Source of the DNA: Streptomyces sp. CA-278952
GTDB lineage: Bacteria > Actinomycetota > Actinomycetes > Streptomycetales > Streptomycetaceae
DNA length: 64,000 nucleotides
Direction: 5' to 3'
Assembly: GCF_028747205.1 (NCBI RefSeq)
Contig: NZ_CP112880.1
Span: forward strand, 1,550,001-1,614,000
Shown here: positions 17,273-26,145 of the stretch, in pieces
How positions within the stretch are numbered: the first letter of the stretch is position 1
How the letters are laid out: each line of letters opens with the position of its first letter
Program-made: the position numbers and the translations under genes
Notes under the pieces: generated by a model
The model's database searches: none
Seen by the model: only the letters and a program-made list of their open reading frames with translations
Told to the model about the DNA's origin: nothing

Positions 17273-18814
17273 ATGACGTCGGTGCACACGTCGGCGCGGG
17301 GGGAGGCCGACCGCGTGGCCGCTCGTCCGGCGGGGCCGGGAGCTCCGGGCGGCCCTCCGGAGCCGCCCGAGCGGCCGATCGCCTGGTCGATGCTGTCGCG
17401 GGCGCTGTCCGTGCCGCTCATCCTGGGGCTGGTCTGCTTCCTGCCCGCGGTGATCGCCGCCCAGCCCGGCAGCGGGGTCCGGGACACGGCCTACTGGCTC
17501 CAGCTGGTGCTGACCTGCTATGCGGGGGCCCGGCTGGCGACGATGATCCTCTCGACCCGGCGGCGGCTGCTCCAGGGCGTCTTCTGGATGTTCGTGTACA
17601 TCGCGATGGGCGTGGCGCCGTTCGCCCAGGTGGTGATCGGGCAGACGCCGACGCCGATGGTGGGGCCGCGTCAGGACCTGGTGACCGCGATCGCGATGAT
17701 CCTGGTGGGGTGTGCGGCCTACGACCTGGGGGCGCTGCTGGCCTCGCGGCGTCCGCTGCGCCGCCGTTCCCCCTCCGTGCGGGGCTCGGGCGGAGGGCCC
17801 GCCCGGGCACATCCGGTGCGGCTGCGGCTCCTCGTGCTGCTGGCCTTCGCGGCGAGCGCGTTCTACGTGCTGAAGCTGGGCGGGCCCGCGGTCTTCTTCT
17901 CCAGCCGGCAGGAGATCAACGAGACCGTCGCGGCGAGCGGGGTGGTGACGGAGGGGTCGAATGTGGGCTCGGCGTTCATCAAGGGCTTCGGCCAGGTCCC
18001 GGCGCTGCTGGCGCTGCTGTTCTACACCCGCCGGCTGGCGACCTCCCGGCGTGCCCGGCGCACCCCGTCGACGGTGCTGGTGTGGGTGGCGCTGGCGGCG
18101 TTGAACCTCGTAGTGAACAACCCGGTCTCCAACGCCCGTTACTGGTTCCTGACGGTGCTGATGGCGTTCGTGTTCACCGCGTTCCCGAGCAGTGCGGCGT
18201 TCTACCGCACGGTGCTGACGACGGGGGTGGTGGGGGCGCTGGTGGTGTTCCCGTACGCGGACAAGTTCCGGTACGAGGAGGGGGGCGAGCGGCCCGTGCA
18301 GTCGGCCTCGGTCTTCGATCCGCTGGTGACCAAGGACTACGACCAGATGGTGATGTTCGCCAACACCATCTCGTGGGTCGATACCCGGGGGCACACCTAC
18401 GGCCGCCAGCTGACGGGCTCCGCGCTGTTCTTCGTGCCGCGCGCGGTGTGGAGCGGGAAGCCGGAGGACACCGGGGTCCGGGTCGGGCAGTGGATGGGGC
18501 TGCGGATGACCAACCTCTCGGCCCCGCTGTGGACCGAGTTCTGGGTCGATCTCGGCCCGGCCGGGATGGTCGGCGGGCTGGCGCTGATCGGCTACGCGTC
18601 GGCCCGCACCGACCGCAGGTACGCCCTCGCGGTGACCCGGGCGGGGCCGGGGGCCGGCAGTGTGCTGGCGATCGCGGCCCCGCTGATCGCCGGATACACC
18701 TTCATCCTGTTGCGCGGGCCGCTGTTGCAGGCGGTGGGGAAGCTGGCCATCGCGGCGCTGTGCCTGATGCTGATCACCACGTTCAGGGAGCAGCGGGCAG
18801 CGCGTCGGCGCTGA
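17273..18814 (+). CDS. Wzy-like polysaccharide polymerase, integral membrane protein
   Basis: 513 residues with about 10-12 hydrophobic helices and a large extracytoplasmic loop (about residues 330-400, with VDTRGHTYGRQL and PRAVWSGKP). This layout and the sequence at the loop fit O-antigen/capsule polymerases of the Wzy/oligosaccharide repeat type, which join lipid-linked repeat units outside the membrane. The start at 17273 follows GGGGGGCGC; TAGAGT at 17236 is a possible -10. The 3' end overlaps the convergent flippase gene by 32 bases. Confidence 0.72.
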   Translation: MTSVHTSARGEADRVAARPAGPGAPGGPPEPPERPIAWSMLSRALSVPLILGLVCFLPAVIAAQPGSGVRDTAYWLQLVLTCYAGARLATMILSTRRRLLQGVFWMFVYIAMGVAPFAQVVIGQTPTPMVGPRQDLVTAIAMILVGCAAYDLGALLASRRPLRRRSPSVRGSGGGPARAHPVRLRLLVLLAFAASAFYVLKLGGPAVFFSSRQEINETVAASGVVTEGSNVGSAFIKGFGQVPALLALLFYTRRLATSRRARRTPSTVLVWVALAALNLVVNNPVSNARYWFLTVLMAFVFTAFPSSAAFYRTVLTTGVVGALVVFPYADKFRYEEGGERPVQSASVFDPLVTKDYDQMVMFANTISWVDTRGHTYGRQLTGSALFFVPRAVWSGKPEDTGVRVGQWMGLRMTNLSAPLWTEFWVDLGPAGMVGGLALIGYASARTDRRYALAVTRAGPGAGSVLAIAAPLIAGYTFILLRGPLLQAVGKLAIAALCLMLITTFREQRAARRR

Positions 18815-20027
18815 CGGGCTCCCGGGGCGCGGGCCCCCGGCGGCGGAGCCGGGCCACCCTGGTCCAGGTCGCGACGGCCTTGCAGAGCGAGCCCAGGGCG
18901 AGCCCCCAGGCGGCGCCCGGGACGCCCCCGATGACGTAACCGCCCGCGAGGAGCGCCACGGCGGTGAGCGAGAAGACGACCTGGATGGAGAGCGTGGTGC
19001 GCGGGTCGAGCATGCGCAGGGCGAGCAGCCCGCAGGTGCCGACCGCCATCGCCGCGTACTGGCTGCCGGTCGCGGGGAGCAGGGCGGCGGCCGTGGGCCA
19101 GGTGTCGCCGAGCAGTTCGCGTCCGGCGCTCTCGGGCAGCAGGGCGAGCACGGTGGCCCAGAGCGCGGCGGTCCCCGCGAGGACGGCGGCGAGGGCGGCG
19201 GTGGCCCGGACCCGGCGGCGCTCGTCGCCGATGCGGCCGAGCAGCGGGGGGCCGAAGGAGGTGGCCGAGGTGTAGAGCACGTTGAGCGGTCCGAAGAGGG
19301 TGGTCGCCCCGCGCAGCGCGCCGACCAGGAGCGGGTTGCCGACCGCTCCGAGGCCGAGCACGGACAGCTGGCCGGTCGCGTTGCCCACGCCGAACTCGAC
19401 GGTGAAGCGCTGCCCGAGATGGCCCCGCCGCAGCATCGGGCGCAGTCGGGTCCGGGCCCCCGCGGTGGCCCGGTGGAGGAGGGCGGCGGACAGGAGCAGC
19501 GCGGGCAGCGCGGAGAGGCCCCAGAGTGCGATCAGCCGGGCGGGGGTTGCCCCGTGGTCCTGCACGGCGAGGGCCCCCAGCACGCAGGCGAGCCGCAACA
19601 GGTCGGCGGTCAGGGCGAGATGGGGGCGCTGGAGGGTGGCGAAGGCGTACCGTCCCGCGTCCTGCCCCAGCACCACGGGGAGCACGAGGCCGAGCGTCAT
19701 CAGCGCGCGGGCGGTGTCGCCGGGGACGAGGAGGCAGACGGCCGCCAGCAGGGCGCCGAGGGCGGTCGAGGCGAGCAGGGTGAAGGCGAGCGCGGACCGG
19801 CAGGCGCTCCGGGTCTCCTCCCCCGCGCCGCGCTTGAGGACCAGCGGCTGCCCGGTGTACGCGCCCGCGACGCCGAGGAGCACGGTGAAGACCAGGTAGA
19901 CCGCGGAGAAGCGGGCGAAGTCGGAGACGGTGGAGAGCCGGGCGGCGGCGAGGAGCACCAGGATGTTGGTGAGCGCCGCCACACCCTGGTCCGCGACCGA
20001 GCAGAGGACGGCGGTGCGGGCTCTCAC
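18783..20027 (-). CDS. Wzx-like oligosaccharide flippase
   Basis: 414 residues with about 12 membrane helices in the pattern of the MOP/Wzx superfamily (N-terminal SVADQGVAALTNILVLLAAAR, later GVPGAAWGLALGSL). Such proteins flip undecaprenyl-linked repeat units to the outer leaflet for polymerisation. The start overlaps the end of the chain-length gene by 4 bases, making it the third gene of a GT4-Wzz-Wzx operon, and the stop overlaps the Wzy gene by 32 bases. Confidence 0.78.
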   Translation of the reverse strand: MRARTAVLCSVADQGVAALTNILVLLAAARLSTVSDFARFSAVYLVFTVLLGVAGAYTGQPLVLKRGAGEETRSACRSALAFTLLASTALGALLAAVCLLVPGDTARALMTLGLVLPVVLGQDAGRYAFATLQRPHLALTADLLRLACVLGALAVQDHGATPARLIALWGLSALPALLLSAALLHRATAGARTRLRPMLRRGHLGQRFTVEFGVGNATGQLSVLGLGAVGNPLLVGALRGATTLFGPLNVLYTSATSFGPPLLGRIGDERRRVRATAALAAVLAGTAALWATVLALLPESAGRELLGDTWPTAAALLPATGSQYAAMAVGTCGLLALRMLDPRTTLSIQVVFSLTAVALLAGGYVIGGVPGAAWGLALGSLCKAVATWTRVARLRRRGPAPREPVSADALPAAP

Positions 20028-21709
20028 CTGCGCGCGGCCGGCTGGGTGAAGGCGCGCAGGCCGAGGGTCTCGGTGGGATCGCCGGTGGTCTCGGGAGCGT
20101 CCGGCCCGGCGGTGGGGGCGGGGCCGCCGCCACCGCCCCGGCGTCGGGTCGGCTTCGCCCGTCGCTCCGCGCGCCGCAGCCGCCTGCGGCCGGGGTGGAG
20201 CAGCGCGCCGAGGACGGCGCCGCCGGAGGCGCCGATGATCTCGCGGATGCGTTCGAGGTCGCTGCGGTGCACCTCGCGCGGGTCGCAGACGACCATGACG
20301 CCCTCCACCCGGTCGACCAGGGCGACCGCGTCCGCGTAGGACAGGACGGGCGGGGCGAGGACGATGACGACGTTGCCGGTCCGGTCCGCCTCGGCGACGA
20401 TGCGGCCGACGGGCGGGGAGGTCAGGGCGCGCGGGACGTTGTCGACGGTGGTCCCGGGGATCAGGGCGAAGGCGCCGGAGCCGGGCACGTCCACGTTGGT
20501 GCGGCCGCCGGCGGGCCAGCCGCCGCCCTCCGCGGCGGCCCAGCGCGGCGGGCGCACCTCGTGGGAGCCGGAGCCGAGGTCGCGGGCGAGCGAGGGGGTG
20601 CGCAGGTCGGCCTCGACGAGCAGGACGTCGCGGCCCATCTCGGCGAAGGCGGCGGCCAGGTTGGCGGCCGCGGCGGCGGCCGCCGTGTTGTCGCCGCGGG
20701 GGGCGGTGACCAGCAGACGGCGGCTCTCGGCGAACGACGGGTCGTAGGCGAGCCGGAAGGCGACGGCGCGGTACTCCTCGGCCAGCCGGGAGGTGCCGCG
20801 CCCGATGGCGAGCATGCTGCCGGCGGCGGCGCGTTCCCGGGGCAGGGTGCCGAGCAGGGGCGCGCCGAGCGAGCGGACCAGTTCGCGGGGGGAGCGTACG
20901 GCGGGGTCGAAGACGAGGCGCACCCAGGAGAGCAGCAGTCCCAGGGCGAGGCCGACGACGCCGCCGAGCCCGAGGAGCAGGGGCAGTCCCGGGCCGGTGG
21001 GCGACGTGGGGGCGACGGGCTTCTTGTTGAGGTAGCCGGGGGTGGTGTCCAGGGCCTTCAGTTCGGAGATCTTCCGGCTCAGCTCGGAGATGGAGACGAT
21101 GATGTTGGCGCGGGCGCTGCTGACGTCGTCCTCGGCGCCCGTTCCTGTCTGGTCCTCCAGCAGGTCGCGCTTCTCCTCCAGCGGGCGGAGCTGGGCCCGG
21201 TAGCCGTCGGACATGTTCTGGATGCTCTCCAGGGTGCGCGCCTTGCGGTGGGCCAGGTAGGCCCCGGCGAGGGCTTCGGCGCGGGCGCGGGCCTGCTCGG
21301 GGGTGGCGGCCGTGTAGGAGAAGCGGAGGGTGAGGGTGTTGGGCGGGTTGGTGACCTGGAGCCCGGTGAGCAGCTTGCGGGCGGTGACGTCGTCGCCCGC
21401 CTTGAGCAGGTTCCCGGCGGCGAGGGTGCCCACCGTGTCGCTGACGGCGGTCTGGCGCTCGGAGCCGATGTTGATGCCCTTGTCCGCGGTGGATCCGGCG
21501 GCGAAGGGGTCGGAGATCGCGGAGCGGACGAGCACCTCGCCGGTGGCGGTGTAGGTGTCCTCGCCGCCGAGAGCGAGATAGCCGCCGCCGAGCAGGCCGA
21601 CGACGACTCCGCAGGCCAGCAGGGAGCGGTAGCGCAGGAGTTGGCGGAACTGGTCGCGCAGGAGCGCCGGCTCGTCCTGGTCGTCCGGGGCGCGGTGGTG
21701 CGACGTCAT
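20024..21709 (-). CDS. Wzz/BY-kinase-like chain-length protein with degenerate P-loop
   Basis: 561 residues. One membrane helix lies near residue 32-50 and another near 245-265, enclosing an extracytoplasmic coiled-coil region, followed by a cytoplasmic ATPase-like domain: the polysaccharide co-polymerase plus bacterial tyrosine kinase arrangement. In the kinase domain the second Asp motif (VLLVEADLRTP) is kept, but the first Walker motif reads TAPRGDNTAAA instead of the usual PGEGKST, so the ATP-binding Lys is missing, and there is no C-terminal Tyr cluster. It probably sets chain length without kinase activity. Overlaps both neighbours by 4 bases. Confidence 0.85.
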   Translation of the reverse strand: MTSHHRAPDDQDEPALLRDQFRQLLRYRSLLACGVVVGLLGGGYLALGGEDTYTATGEVLVRSAISDPFAAGSTADKGINIGSERQTAVSDTVGTLAAGNLLKAGDDVTARKLLTGLQVTNPPNTLTLRFSYTAATPEQARARAEALAGAYLAHRKARTLESIQNMSDGYRAQLRPLEEKRDLLEDQTGTGAEDDVSSARANIIVSISELSRKISELKALDTTPGYLNKKPVAPTSPTGPGLPLLLGLGGVVGLALGLLLSWVRLVFDPAVRSPRELVRSLGAPLLGTLPRERAAAGSMLAIGRGTSRLAEEYRAVAFRLAYDPSFAESRRLLVTAPRGDNTAAAAAAANLAAAFAEMGRDVLLVEADLRTPSLARDLGSGSHEVRPPRWAAAEGGGWPAGGRTNVDVPGSGAFALIPGTTVDNVPRALTSPPVGRIVAEADRTGNVVIVLAPPVLSYADAVALVDRVEGVMVVCDPREVHRSDLERIREIIGASGGAVLGALLHPGRRRLRRAERRAKPTRRRGGGGGPAPTAGPDAPETTGDPTETLGLRAFTQPAARR

Positions 21710-22968
21710 CGGCGGGGGCTCCTCTGTGCGGCCGGCAGGGCCTCGGCGAGCAGGTCGTCGAAGCGTGCGAGGCCCGCTTCCCGGCTCAGGTGGCGGGCGA
21801 CGTAGTGCGGGCCCCCGGCCCCGAGAGCGTCGGCGGCGGCCGGGTCGGCGGCCAGCTTCCGGACCGCTTCGAGCAGGGCGGCCGGGTCCTCCGGGGCCAC
21901 GAGGACCCCGGCGCCCGAGCGGCGGACCTCGTCGGCGGTGCCGCCCTCGTCGGCGACGGAGGCGATCACGGGGCGTCCGGAGGTGAAGTAGGAGGTGAGC
22001 TTGGAGGGGACGCTCATGTCGAGGACCGAGGCGCGCTGGGTGACCGCGAGGACGTCGGCGGCGGCCAGGACGTCGGTGAACTCCTCGGCCGCCGCGGGCT
22101 CCAGGAAGTCCACGTTGGCCAGTCCCTCGGCGCGGGCACGCAGGGCGTCGCGCTGGTTGCCGTCGCCCATCAGGACGACGCGGACGTCGGGGGCGAGGCG
22201 GGCGGTGTCCACCAGGACGTCCAGACCCTGCTTGAGCCCCATGTTGCCGGAGTGCAGGACGACCGGGGTGTTCTCGGGCCAGCCGAGCCGGGCGCGGGTC
22301 GCGGCCCGGTCGGCGGTGGGGCCCTGCACATGGGTCCAGTTGGGGACGAGGCGGATACGGCCGGGGTCGACGCCGAGAGCGGTGACGCCGGGGACGAAGC
22401 TCTCATGGATGACGCCGACGAGGGCGGCCCCGCGCAGTGCGTACCGCTCGGCGGCCGCGGCGACGGCGGCGGCCCTGCCTCCGCCCCGGATGCCGCTCTG
22501 TGCGGCGGCGGCGCCCATCAGGTCCTGGACGACGGGCAGATGGGGGACGCGGTGGCGACGGGCGAGGCGGGCTCCGACGACGCCACCCGCGAGGCTGGGC
22601 ATCTGCGAGATCACGGCGTCGGGGCGTCCGGGCGGCGGGGCGAACAGTCCGGTCGCGAGGACGCTCGCCTCGAACGCGGCACGCCGCAGAGCGGTCTGAC
22701 GGGACGGCACATAGTGCCGGCGCCGGTGTACGCCGACGCCGCCGCGTATCTCCACCGTCCTCCAGACGCCCCGGTACGCCTCCTCCAGCCGCCAGGAGGG
22801 GTAGTGCGGCATACCGGTGAGTGCCCGGACCCGGGCTCCGGACGCGGCCCAGTGCTCGGCCAGTTGGGTGGCGTACGGGCCTATGCCCGTGAGCTCCGGT
22901 GCGTAGTTGGTCGAAACCACCAGAAGTCGGCGGCCTCGGATCGGACTGGGCCTTGACGCTTCGGACAT
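21706..22968 (-). CDS. Family 4 glycosyltransferase (WcaI-like)
   Basis: 420 residues. The N-terminus LLVVSTNYAPELTGIGPYATQLAEHW is typical of WcaI-type GT4 enzymes; the donor domain has SGNMGLKQGLDVL, DMSVPSKLTSYFTSGRPV and a late Glu-rich site. WcaI-like enzymes add fucose in colanic acid synthesis, and GDP-fucose genes are in this locus, so fucosyl transfer is a reasonable but unproven guess. The start at 22968 is preceded by GGGGAAGG. It is the first gene of the GT4-Wzz-Wzx operon. Confidence 0.85.
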   Translation of the reverse strand: MSEASRPSPIRGRRLLVVSTNYAPELTGIGPYATQLAEHWAASGARVRALTGMPHYPSWRLEEAYRGVWRTVEIRGGVGVHRRRHYVPSRQTALRRAAFEASVLATGLFAPPPGRPDAVISQMPSLAGGVVGARLARRHRVPHLPVVQDLMGAAAAQSGIRGGGRAAAVAAAAERYALRGAALVGVIHESFVPGVTALGVDPGRIRLVPNWTHVQGPTADRAATRARLGWPENTPVVLHSGNMGLKQGLDVLVDTARLAPDVRVVLMGDGNQRDALRARAEGLANVDFLEPAAAEEFTDVLAAADVLAVTQRASVLDMSVPSKLTSYFTSGRPVIASVADEGGTADEVRRSGAGVLVAPEDPAALLEAVRKLAADPAAADALGAGGPHYVARHLSREAGLARFDDLLAEALPAAQRSPRR

Positions 22969-23119
22969 CGGACGATCGCCTTCCCCCCACGACAGCCGCT
23001 GTCCCCACCGGGGAACAGCCCCTGCCGAGCTTATCCGTTCACGGCTTGCACAAGTGTTCTTCACAGTAAGGTCGTTGGAACATCACCGGATCATGTTCAC
23101 CGTGGGGGGAGAGATACGG

Positions 23120-23569
23120 ATGGTGCAGCACAGGGTGGGTTACGCACCCGGGGTGTACGACCTGTTCCACGTCGGGCACCTCAACATCCTTCGGCACGCC
23201 CGCAGTCAGTGCGACTACCTGGTCGCGGGGGTCGTGTCGGACGAGATGGCCGCCCTCGCCAAGGGCCACACGCCGGTGATCCCGCTCCGCGAACGACTGG
23301 AGATCGTCCGCAGCGTGCGCTTCGTGGACGCCGCGTTCGTGGAGACCGTGCCGGACAAGGTCGAGACCTGGCAGCAGGTCCGGTTCGACGTGATCTTCAA
23401 GGGAGACGACTGGCGGGGCACGGACAAGGGGGAGAAGCTGGAGCGCGACTTCGCCGAAGTGGGCGTGGAGGTCGTCTACTTCCCGTACACCGTGCACACG
23501 TCCAGCACCCAGCTGCGCCGGGCGCTGGACGTGCTCGTCAACCGGCCCGGAGCGCTTTCAGCTCCCTGA
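23120..23569 (+). CDS. TagD-like cytidylyltransferase
   Basis: 149 residues, the size of glycerol-3-phosphate cytidylyltransferase. The HxGH nucleotide-binding motif is in GVYDLFHVGHLNIL, RSVRFVD matches the RtxgxSTT-preceding core, and FKGDDW with the final SSTQLRR corresponds to the MGDDW and ISTT parts of TagD. It would activate an alcohol phosphate as a CDP derivative. The start is set by GGGGGGAGAG 8 bases upstream. A CDP-alcohol phosphotransferase faces it and overlaps by 32 bases, so they may work in sequence; the alcohol (glycerol, inositol or other) is unknown. Confidence 0.82.
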   Translation: MVQHRVGYAPGVYDLFHVGHLNILRHARSQCDYLVAGVVSDEMAALAKGHTPVIPLRERLEIVRSVRFVDAAFVETVPDKVETWQQVRFDVIFKGDDWRGTDKGEKLERDFAEVGVEVVYFPYTVHTSSTQLRRALDVLVNRPGALSAP

Positions 23570-24278
23570 ACCACTTGGCGAGGAAGGCCGCCAGGAACAC
23601 CGCTTGCACCACCGCGAGCACGGCGTACCCGGCGCGGAAGGCCCCGGGTGCGCCGAGCAGCAGGAACACCAGGCAGAACACCCCGTAGTCGGCGGGCAGC
23701 AGCGCCACGGCCCGCACCCGGGAGACGGGCGCCGTCGCGTCCGGCGCCGCCCAGGACGGACCCCGGGCGCTCGCCGCCGCCTTGCCGAGCTGTTCGCGCA
23801 GCAGCCCCGCGCAGAAGGTCACCACCGCCGCCAGCTGGAAGCCCAGCGGAAGCAACAGCCAGGCCTCGGAGTGCAGTTCGCCGAAGCGGTAGAAGGAGAT
23901 CAGGACGGCGGCGTGGACGAGCAGCAGCTTCCCGCAGTCCACGACATGGTCCAGCCACTCCCCGTCGGGCCCGCCCCTTCCGGTGAGCCGGGCGAGCTGC
24001 CCGTCGGCGGAGTCGAAGGCGAAGCCGACCGCGAGGGCCGCCCAGACCAGGACGCCGAGCGCCCAGGACGGTTCGACGAGCGCGACCGAAGCCACCGCTC
24101 CGTACGTGAACAGCGCGCTCGTCAGCGTGACCTGATTGGGCGTCATCCCCATGCGATACGCCCCGGCCGCGAGCACCCGCCCGGCGGGCCGGTTCACGTA
24201 CCGCGAATAGAGCGAGACGCCCTTGGCGCTCTTCTGTGCGCCGCGCAGTTCGCGCAGCACTGTGCCCGTGTTTCCCAT
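23538..24278 (-). CDS. CDP-alcohol phosphatidyltransferase family membrane protein
   Basis: 246 residues with about six membrane helices. The family signature DxxDGxxARx8Gx3Dx3D is complete (DSADGQLARLTGRGG then DGEWLDHVVD, about residues 80-105). Enzymes of this family join a CDP-activated alcohol to a second alcohol with loss of CMP. The start at 24278 follows GGGGGG closely; upstream in-frame Met codons at 24296 and earlier are possible. The gene converges on, and overlaps, the cytidylyltransferase gene, which suggests a two-step route to a phosphodiester-linked lipid or polysaccharide decoration. Confidence 0.85.
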   Translation of the reverse strand: MGNTGTVLRELRGAQKSAKGVSLYSRYVNRPAGRVLAAGAYRMGMTPNQVTLTSALFTYGAVASVALVEPSWALGVLVWAALAVGFAFDSADGQLARLTGRGGPDGEWLDHVVDCGKLLLVHAAVLISFYRFGELHSEAWLLLPLGFQLAAVVTFCAGLLREQLGKAAASARGPSWAAPDATAPVSRVRAVALLPADYGVFCLVFLLLGAPGAFRAGYAVLAVVQAVFLAAFLAKWFRELKALRAG

Positions 24279-24366
24279 ACGCCCCCCAGCGTCCGGCATT
24301 GCCCGCATCATGGCATGCGCACACCGGCCCGTGGGCGCTTTGGCGGGGACGGGACCGGTGCGGGGA

Positions 24367-24912
24367 TCAGACGCGTTCCAGCGGGCGGTGCGGCCCGGCG
24401 GGGAGTTCGGCGGCGACCGTGTCTCCGGGACGGACCACACCGCCCCGGCGGACCACGCTCATGACACCCGCCTTGCGCACGACCGCGCCCGTCGCGTCCC
24501 GGCCGACGACCTGCTTCAGCAGCCCTTCCTGGAACGCCTCGATCTGGAGGCAGGGGTTACGCAGGCCGGTGACCTCGACGACCGCGTCGTCGCCGATCCT
24601 CAAGCGGGTGCCGGTGGGGAGGGCGAGCAGATCGATGCCCCGGGTGGTGATGTTCTCGCCCAGCTCTCCGGGGGCCACGGTGAATCCGGCGTCGGCCAGC
24701 TCCGTGAACAGTTCCTCGTGGATCAGGTGGACCTGTCGCAGATTGGGCTGGGTGGGGTCCTGCGCGACGCGGGACCGGTGCTTGACCGTCTCGCCCGCGT
24801 GGGCGTCGCCCTCGACGCCGAGTCCGGCGAGCAGCGTCACGCTGTCCCGGCTCTCCTTGCTGAACGTGTGCCCGCCACTGGTGCTGACCGTCGTGACCGT
24901 TCCGTACGCCAT
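24367..24912 (-). CDS. MOSC-domain protein
   Basis: 181 residues. The pattern GVEGDAHAG, QVHLIHEE, GELGENITTRGIDL and TGLRNPCLQIE with its conserved Cys is that of MOSC domains, which in molybdenum cofactor sulfurases and the YiiM/YuaD group bind the cofactor or a related sulfur carrier. A stand-alone MOSC protein of this size may detoxify N-hydroxylated compounds, but its substrate cannot be inferred. No operon partner is evident. Confidence 0.85.
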   Translation of the reverse strand: MAYGTVTTVSTSGGHTFSKESRDSVTLLAGLGVEGDAHAGETVKHRSRVAQDPTQPNLRQVHLIHEELFTELADAGFTVAPGELGENITTRGIDLLALPTGTRLRIGDDAVVEVTGLRNPCLQIEAFQEGLLKQVVGRDATGAVVRKAGVMSVVRRGGVVRPGDTVAAELPAGPHRPLERV

Positions 24913-24995
24913 GGTTCCCTGCCCCCGCTCGTCCTACGCGATGCGCGATCTCCTTCGACCCTACGCCCGGCGGCGGAGCGGCACACGAAGCCCCC

Positions 24996-25010
24996 TTACC
25001 TCCGGGGTAA
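24996..25010. promoter_or_regulatory. Short dyad upstream of the SnoaL-like gene
   Basis: TTACC and GGTAA are separated by 5 bases, about 80 bases before ATG 25089 and 84 bases upstream of the MOSC start. It could be an operator for either gene; there is no further support. Confidence 0.3.
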
Positions 25011-25088
25011 TCGACCGTGCCCGGCCCCCGGGACCAAGGTGGGGTCACCGCCCCGGACCGCCGGGGCGACCCGAGGAGAGGGCACACC

Positions 25089-25457
25089 ATGACCGCGTAC
25101 GACGAGGCCGTCCAGCGCTACTTCGCCGCCTGGAACACCACCGGGGCCGAGGAGCGGGTGAGGGCCGTGGCCGCCGCGTTCACCGCCGACGCCCGCTACA
25201 CCGACCCGCTGGCCGACGTGCAGGGGCACGAGGGGCTGGCGGCCGTGATCGGCGGAGTGCACGAGCAGTTCCCCGGCTTCCGGTTCCGCCCCGCCGGAAC
25301 GGCCGACGGGCACCACGACCTGGTCCGGTTCTCCTGGGAGCTGGTCTCCCCCGCGGACGGCTCCGCGCCGGTGGCCGGGTTCGATGTGGTCCGTCTCGCC
25401 GAGGACGGCCGGATCGGTTCGGTGAGCGGATTCCTGGACAGGGTACCGGGGGCGTGA
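25089..25457 (+). CDS. SnoaL-like/NTF2-fold protein
   Basis: 122 residues with the SnoaL-2 pattern: YFAAWN, FTADARYTDPLADVQGHEGL and a final hydrophobic sheet. The fold is a small cone that binds hydrophobic ligands or acts as a cyclase/isomerase; no substrate is evident. The start has GAGGAGAGGG upstream. It stands alone and converges with the Mrp operon. Confidence 0.8.
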   Translation: MTAYDEAVQRYFAAWNTTGAEERVRAVAAAFTADARYTDPLADVQGHEGLAAVIGGVHEQFPGFRFRPAGTADGHHDLVRFSWELVSPADGSAPVAGFDVVRLAEDGRIGSVSGFLDRVPGA

Positions 25458-25471
25458 AGCCCGACACGCGC

Positions 25472-25825
25472 TCACTTGCCGTCGGTGAGCTGCTCGTCGA
25501 GTTCGTCGAAGAGCAGCTCACCGTGTTCGACCTGGCCGGTGCGGTACGCGGAACGGGCCACCAGGTGCGAGGCCACCGGGCCGGTCAGCATCTGGAAGAA
25601 GGCGATGAGGCCGAGCGTGGCGAGTTCCATGCCGCCGCGCAGCCGTAGCGCGACCCCGGCCAGGACCAGGATCATGCCGAGGGTCTGCGGCTTGGTCGCC
25701 GCGTGGCTGCGGGAGAGGACGTCCGGGAGCCGGATCATGCCGATCACCCCGAGCAGACAGATCGCGGCGCCGACGAGGAGCAGGGCGGCGCCGGCCGTGT
25801 CGGCGATCTGGTGCCAGACGCTCAT
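25472..25825 (-). CDS. mrpG: Mrp Na+/H+ antiporter subunit G
   Basis: 117 residues with three membrane helices; GVIGMIRLPDVLSRSHAATKPQTLG is the characteristic core of MrpG/MnhG/PhaG. The protein is a small subunit of the multi-subunit cation/proton antiporter. Start 25825 has GAGGAGGG upstream and overlaps the MrpF stop by 4 bases. Last gene of the six-gene operon. Confidence 0.93.
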   Translation of the reverse strand: MSVWHQIADTAGAALLLVGAAICLLGVIGMIRLPDVLSRSHAATKPQTLGMILVLAGVALRLRGGMELATLGLIAFFQMLTGPVASHLVARSAYRTGQVEHGELLFDELDEQLTDGK

Positions 25826-26145
25826 CGCGGGCCCTCCTCGGTGTCGTCGGGGCGTGGGGGGCGGGGCCGGTCGCGTACGGCGATGAAGCGGGCGATGCCC
25901 ACCGAGCCGGTGAACCCGAGGAAGGCCAGCACCAGCATGATCGGGAAGTAGAACTGGTCGCGGAGGAAGGCCGATTTGGCGGCGAGGCCGGCGATGATCA
26001 GGGCGGCGCACACGTCCAGTGAGATGGCCCGGTCCAGCATGGAGGGGCCCCGCCAGATCCGGGCCAGCAGCAGGGCCCCGGCGAGCAGGATCAGGACGAC
26101 GGCGGTGGTCAGCAGGGCGTGGTCGACCTGTTCGGGCACGGTCAT
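25822..26145 (-). CDS. mrpF: Mrp Na+/H+ antiporter subunit F
   Basis: 107 residues with three helices; RIWRGPSMLDRAISLD and KSAFLRDQFYFPIMLVLAFLGF-like sequence match MrpF/MnhF. The C-terminal tail is Arg/Pro-rich. Overlaps both mrpE and mrpG by 4 bases, so all are translated together. Confidence 0.92.
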   Translation of the reverse strand: MTVPEQVDHALLTTAVVLILLAGALLLARIWRGPSMLDRAISLDVCAALIIAGLAAKSAFLRDQFYFPIMLVLAFLGFTGSVGIARFIAVRDRPRPPRPDDTEEGPR

